In this document: positions 60,913 through 64,000 of the stretch, piece after piece
Numbering within the stretch: position 1 is the first letter of the stretch
Layout of the letters: each line of letters begins with the position of its first letter
Assembly (NCBI GenBank): GCA_964017195.1
Contig: OZ024895.1
Location: forward strand, 15,383,034 to 15,447,033
From: Siderastrea radians
Lineage: Eukaryota > Cnidaria > Anthozoa > Scleractinia > Rhizangiidae
Direction: 5' to 3'
Length of the DNA stretch: 64,000 nucleotides
Program-made: the position numbers and the translations under genes
The notes under the pieces: model-generated
What the model saw: the letters and a program-made list of their open reading frames with translations, nothing else
Databases searched by the model: none
Told to the model about the DNA's origin: nothing

Positions 60913-62656
60913 CTAACATTCGTCACAGACGCTTTTGATAACCTGCATTATGACCTCCGCATGCGTTCTTTCCCATATCTGGAAAGAAGAAAAGATTTCC
61001 TCTGCAGATGATAAAAATTCGCAGGTAGAAACTACAGAGTTAATAAGATTTATGGTGAAACCAGTACTTGAGTCGATACCACCAAATCGTTTACGGTTTG
61101 CACCAAGGTGAACTCGGTATTTCAACAACTGGTCCCTAATGCTCTTTCGCTGATCCTCTGACACATTCCGCACCTCGTCTTTTTTTGCCTCTGGAGACGT
61201 AAGAGGAAAATTCTGCCGTGGAGAAGACGTTTCTGTCGAGTTTCTGTTCGCTTTGCTGCTTTCTTCAAGGGTGACGCAATTTGAACAGCACAACTGAAAG
61301 GGAGTTGCTTTGGTATTAGAATAGAATGCCGCAAGCAACTGTTAGTAAGCCTACAATAATTTCGCATTTCATCCGTCATTCCGGGTTTGTCTCAAGCTAT
61401 GTCACTACCGTTATAAGACAATGTTGCTTTGGCTGGTTTGTTATCTCGCCCCGCCCTACCGATTTCTTGGTAGTATGCTTCCAGAGTTCGCGGAACGTCT
61501 AAGTGGATGACGTGTCTTACTTCCGGCATGTTTACACCAAGTCCAATCGCCACTGTTGCAAAAACAACGCGAATTGTGCAGTTTTTCGTGGCGCCCGTCA
61601 GCTGTTTCAAAATTTCGTCTTTCATCAATTCCGTTTGAGGTGCGTGAAACTGCGCGAAGAGGCAGTTTTCAGGTCTTATCTCGTTGGATGGTGGAAAGTA
61701 ACTCTTATCCGCAAATACACTGAGAAATAACTTAAAAGCGTACCCACACCATTTCAGAAGTAAGTAGATGATAGTGAGGGGGTAGTTGATTAATTTAAGC
61801 TTAAGTTCCCGTGCGATGGGTAACAGAATGTCATCATAGCTTTCGGCTCCAAATGCGGATGGCCTTCTCTTGTCTTTACAAATGAAGGTGTTGCTTCTGT
61901 CTAAATTTCCTACGAGTACAATCGGGTTCTTCACTTGAAGCTTATTTTTGAGATGTTCTATAAGTTTTTTAGGGGTTGTGGCCGTTAGCGCGAGAATTGG
62001 TGCGCTCGGAACAGAGATCCAAGTTGCGCCAGCTTTCCAAAATCAGGGCGGAACTCTGAGCCCCATTCCTTTATCAGGTGAGCTTCGTCGATCACACAAA
62101 ATGCCACCCGATCCTGGTATAAATTCGACTGAAACACCTTTCTGCCCACTTTACACGATATAAAAGCCTCTGGATGTGTAAATAAAATCTTAAATTCTCC
62201 TTTCTGGACACAGTGAACCATCTCTTGCTCATTGATACCGTTATTATACTGCTTTTCCACAGGAACTTCATTTTCATCGTCAGATTGAGTTGACCCAGTG
62301 TCACTTTCGTCATCAACATGAACTGCTTGTTGTTGACAAGCTGCTCGCAGCACACCAGCTTTAATTCCCTTCACCTTCAAGCTAGTCACTTGATCTTCAA
62401 TAAGAGCATTCAAGGGAGAAATTACAATAACAATGCTTTTGTCGCCTGTTCCGTTCACGTAATCCCACATGTAAGGAAGAAGGTGAAAAATAACTGACTT
62501 CCCATAACCGGTAAGAAGGACACCTATGACATGTCTACGTAACACACACACTTCAAGGATCTTAAACTGCTTGACTTTCAGAAATACGCCGTCGTAGTTG
62601 GTAGCATGTAGCGCGTACCTTACAGCTTGAAAAAACGAATTCAAATGGAGTTTCAT
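60913..62656 (-). pseudogene. RecQ-family DNA helicase-like gene, broken
   Basis: Start at 62656 (MKLHLNSFFQAVRYALHATN). Helicase motifs: motif I LLTGYGKS (the usual proline of LPTGYGKS changed), motif Ia VIVISPLNALIEDQV, motif II VIDEAHLIKEWG, and motif VI YYQEIGRAGRD after VVFATVAIGLGVNMPEVRHVI-type sequence. A zinc-binding tail follows (RNYCR...CCSNC). Lesions: frameshift near 62005, TGA at ~61398, and another shift near 61330. Many RecQ-like copies in cnidarian genomes look mobile-associated. It lacks introns over 1.7 kb, consistent with a retrocopy or transposon gene. Confidence 0.75.
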
Positions 62657-63052
62657 ATCTGCAGTATGTCTGGAAGAAGTGCCGAATAATACAGCCGTTT
62701 AACAAAGCGTAGTGCAAACTCACAGCGACTTCAGTAAGATATGCGCCGAGAACTGAAATTACCACAAAATGGAGCCAAAATTGGACACACTTGTTTCTAT
62801 ACGTGGGAAAAGATCCCAAGAAATACGTGCTAAGTTCTTTCCCATGAGAAAATGTAGTCCTCTGTCATTAAATATCATTTAAAAAGAGCCAAATTACAAA
62901 GGTCTGTAAGTAAGTCGTTTGATTCTGTCTAATTTTCTGAATGATCGCACGTGACGACGCAGTGTTCTTCAGAACGCGAACGTTTGTTGTAGAAAAGGTT
63001 GCATGCCGTCCATTCAGGTGCCGTCTCATTCAGGTGCTATCTCGCAGTAGAA

Positions 63053-63570
63053 ATGTCGACTACACCTCAGAAAGTGTATTCTGAATTGGGAGACAAGATT
63101 TGTAGACTTTGCGCCAGTGACAAGGATTTTCAACATTCTACCAACATTTTCGGTGTACCTGCGGAGAAGAAAAACTTACGAGAAAAAATATCCGAGCTTT
63201 TAAACATTTCCATCGGCAAAGGAGACGGCTTGCCAATGATCTATAATCTGCCGCCAATATGATGGAACACTAAGAAGATTCTCCGAGTTTAAAACGATGG
63301 TTCTCGACACACAAAACAAGTTAAAATTAAAAGTAACAACAAAGAGATGCAAGGTCTTCTCGCCGGCTAAGTGTGAACCGGAGAAAAAAGTCCGAGCCGT
63401 GGAAAAAAATTGCTCGAGGGCTCGGTCTCTCTTCAGTGACGACAGCGCGAATAAAGTACAACAGAGCACCCTTCAGAAAAGCCCAGCCGAACTTGTCACC
63501 GATAGCGGCCCTGAAGAAAAGACTGCTTATGCTATATTATCTCAAGCAGGCTTACGCAATCCTGAGGTAA
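63053..63570 (+). pseudogene. First exon of a ZAD-like zinc-finger gene, frameshifted
   Basis: Starts MSTTPQKVYSELGDKICRLC. The pattern ICRLCAS...IFGVPAEKKNLREKISELL...GDGLP resembles the insect ZAD or a related C2-C2 domain. The second cysteine pair falls where the frame breaks (near 63243), and RRFSEFKTMVLDTQNKLK continues in another frame to a GTAAGT donor at 63571. It runs divergently from the RecQ-like gene (~400 bp apart). Confidence 0.45.
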
Positions 63571-64000
63571 GTTGATTATATCTTTCTGCGTTTCAAGCAG
63601 TGGACGGGTGTCACAGAAGATATACCCTACCCCCACCCCCTCCGGTAAATTGGACTCGTCAACATTCACTAGCGGATTTGACCCCCCAGGTCCAAATGGG
63701 CTTTCAGATATGGACCCCTCTGGCAGACTGGGACCCCCTTATCAAGGCAATAATTATGACAAGTTTTTAGGTATGAATTTAGACAAAAGTCCTTCGCTTC
63801 TCATTTCCGGTTCCGCTGGTGGGACTGTGCGTGATAGAGCTCCGCGCTCGTTTTATGGGTTTTCGCGCTTCCGAAAAAAAAAAAAAACTCTGAACTCGAC
63901 TTGTGGGTAACTCTAATATAAACTGACCAGTTGTTTTTGCCATCGTTGTTGCAATGAGGAAATGTACATTTTAGTTTTTGCTTTTAAGCTTCCCTTTAAA
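63571..64000. other. Intron or intergenic DNA at window edge
   Basis: Follows the splice donor at 63571. The open stretch to 63910 is low-complexity and not convincing as a protein. Confidence 0.4.

Noticed and set aside
1..64000. tRNA or rRNA genes
   Set aside because: No cloverleaf with B-box-like sequence or rRNA signature was noticed; none can be supported by eye.

Overview
This is repeat-dense animal DNA. AT-rich introns, GT-AG splice signals, many MITEs, a Ty3/gypsy and a Ngaro-like retrotransposon, a THAP/P2X7-type TTAA transposon and large Polinton-like elements point to a marine invertebrate. Several repeat styles, such as GGACGTAC-rich microsatellite-bearing repeats and the families ending TAGCCTGTTCCAGGCT and TGTGGTTCCAGAAAATATCC, suggest a cnidarian and probably a stony coral. 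That last step is inference. No convincing intact host gene is visible.

The dominant content is two related Polinton/Maverick (virus-like) elements in opposite orientation. P1 (1-10897) is cut by the left window edge. P2 (20920-42214, about 21.3 kb) has both ends. Reading P2 left to right: hairpin end, an F-box-like gene (+), a small possibly OB-like gene (-), a 4.5 kb stretch of foreign or cargo DNA, a variable-slot gene (-), a micro-ORF (-), a collagen/tail-fibre-like attachment gene (-), a packaging ATPase (-), an acidic/proline-rich protein (+), penton (+), basic core protein (+), double-jelly-roll major capsid protein (+), a glycine-rich pX-like protein (+), adenain-like protease (+), a zinc ribbon and phospholipase A2 (+), a 61-aa basic protein (+), a two-zinc-ribbon protein (-), retroviral-type integrase (+), protein-primed PolB (-), hairpin end. 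P1 repeats the ATPase/fibre/capsid half in mirror image. Together these would make, package and integrate a virion, but both copies are decaying, with different lesions in each.

The three visible element ends are each a ~183-bp near-perfect hairpin with an 11-nt asymmetric loop, followed by a CCACCCA-type motif. The fibre gene of the two copies is nearly identical at both ends but unrelated across a central C-terminal cassette. The gene slot next to a conserved pair of ~75-bp repeats holds a DUF3102-like protein in P1 and an unrelated protein in P2.

Between the Polintons (10898-20919) lie a second large hairpin abutting the P1 end, a cluster of TCTTAA/TTAAGA words, a broken gene fragment related to another fragment beyond P2, three MITEs with target-site duplications, a ~214-bp tandem repeat and gene-free DNA. 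To the right (42215-64000) are a ~800-bp inverted repeat enclosing a young Ty3/gypsy element with 160-bp LTRs, a Ngaro-like tyrosine-recombinase retrotransposon with A1-ORFs-B1-A2-B2 split direct repeats, a 1.8-kb transposon-like element with terminal inverted repeats, and a decayed RecQ-family helicase gene divergent from a broken zinc-finger exon.
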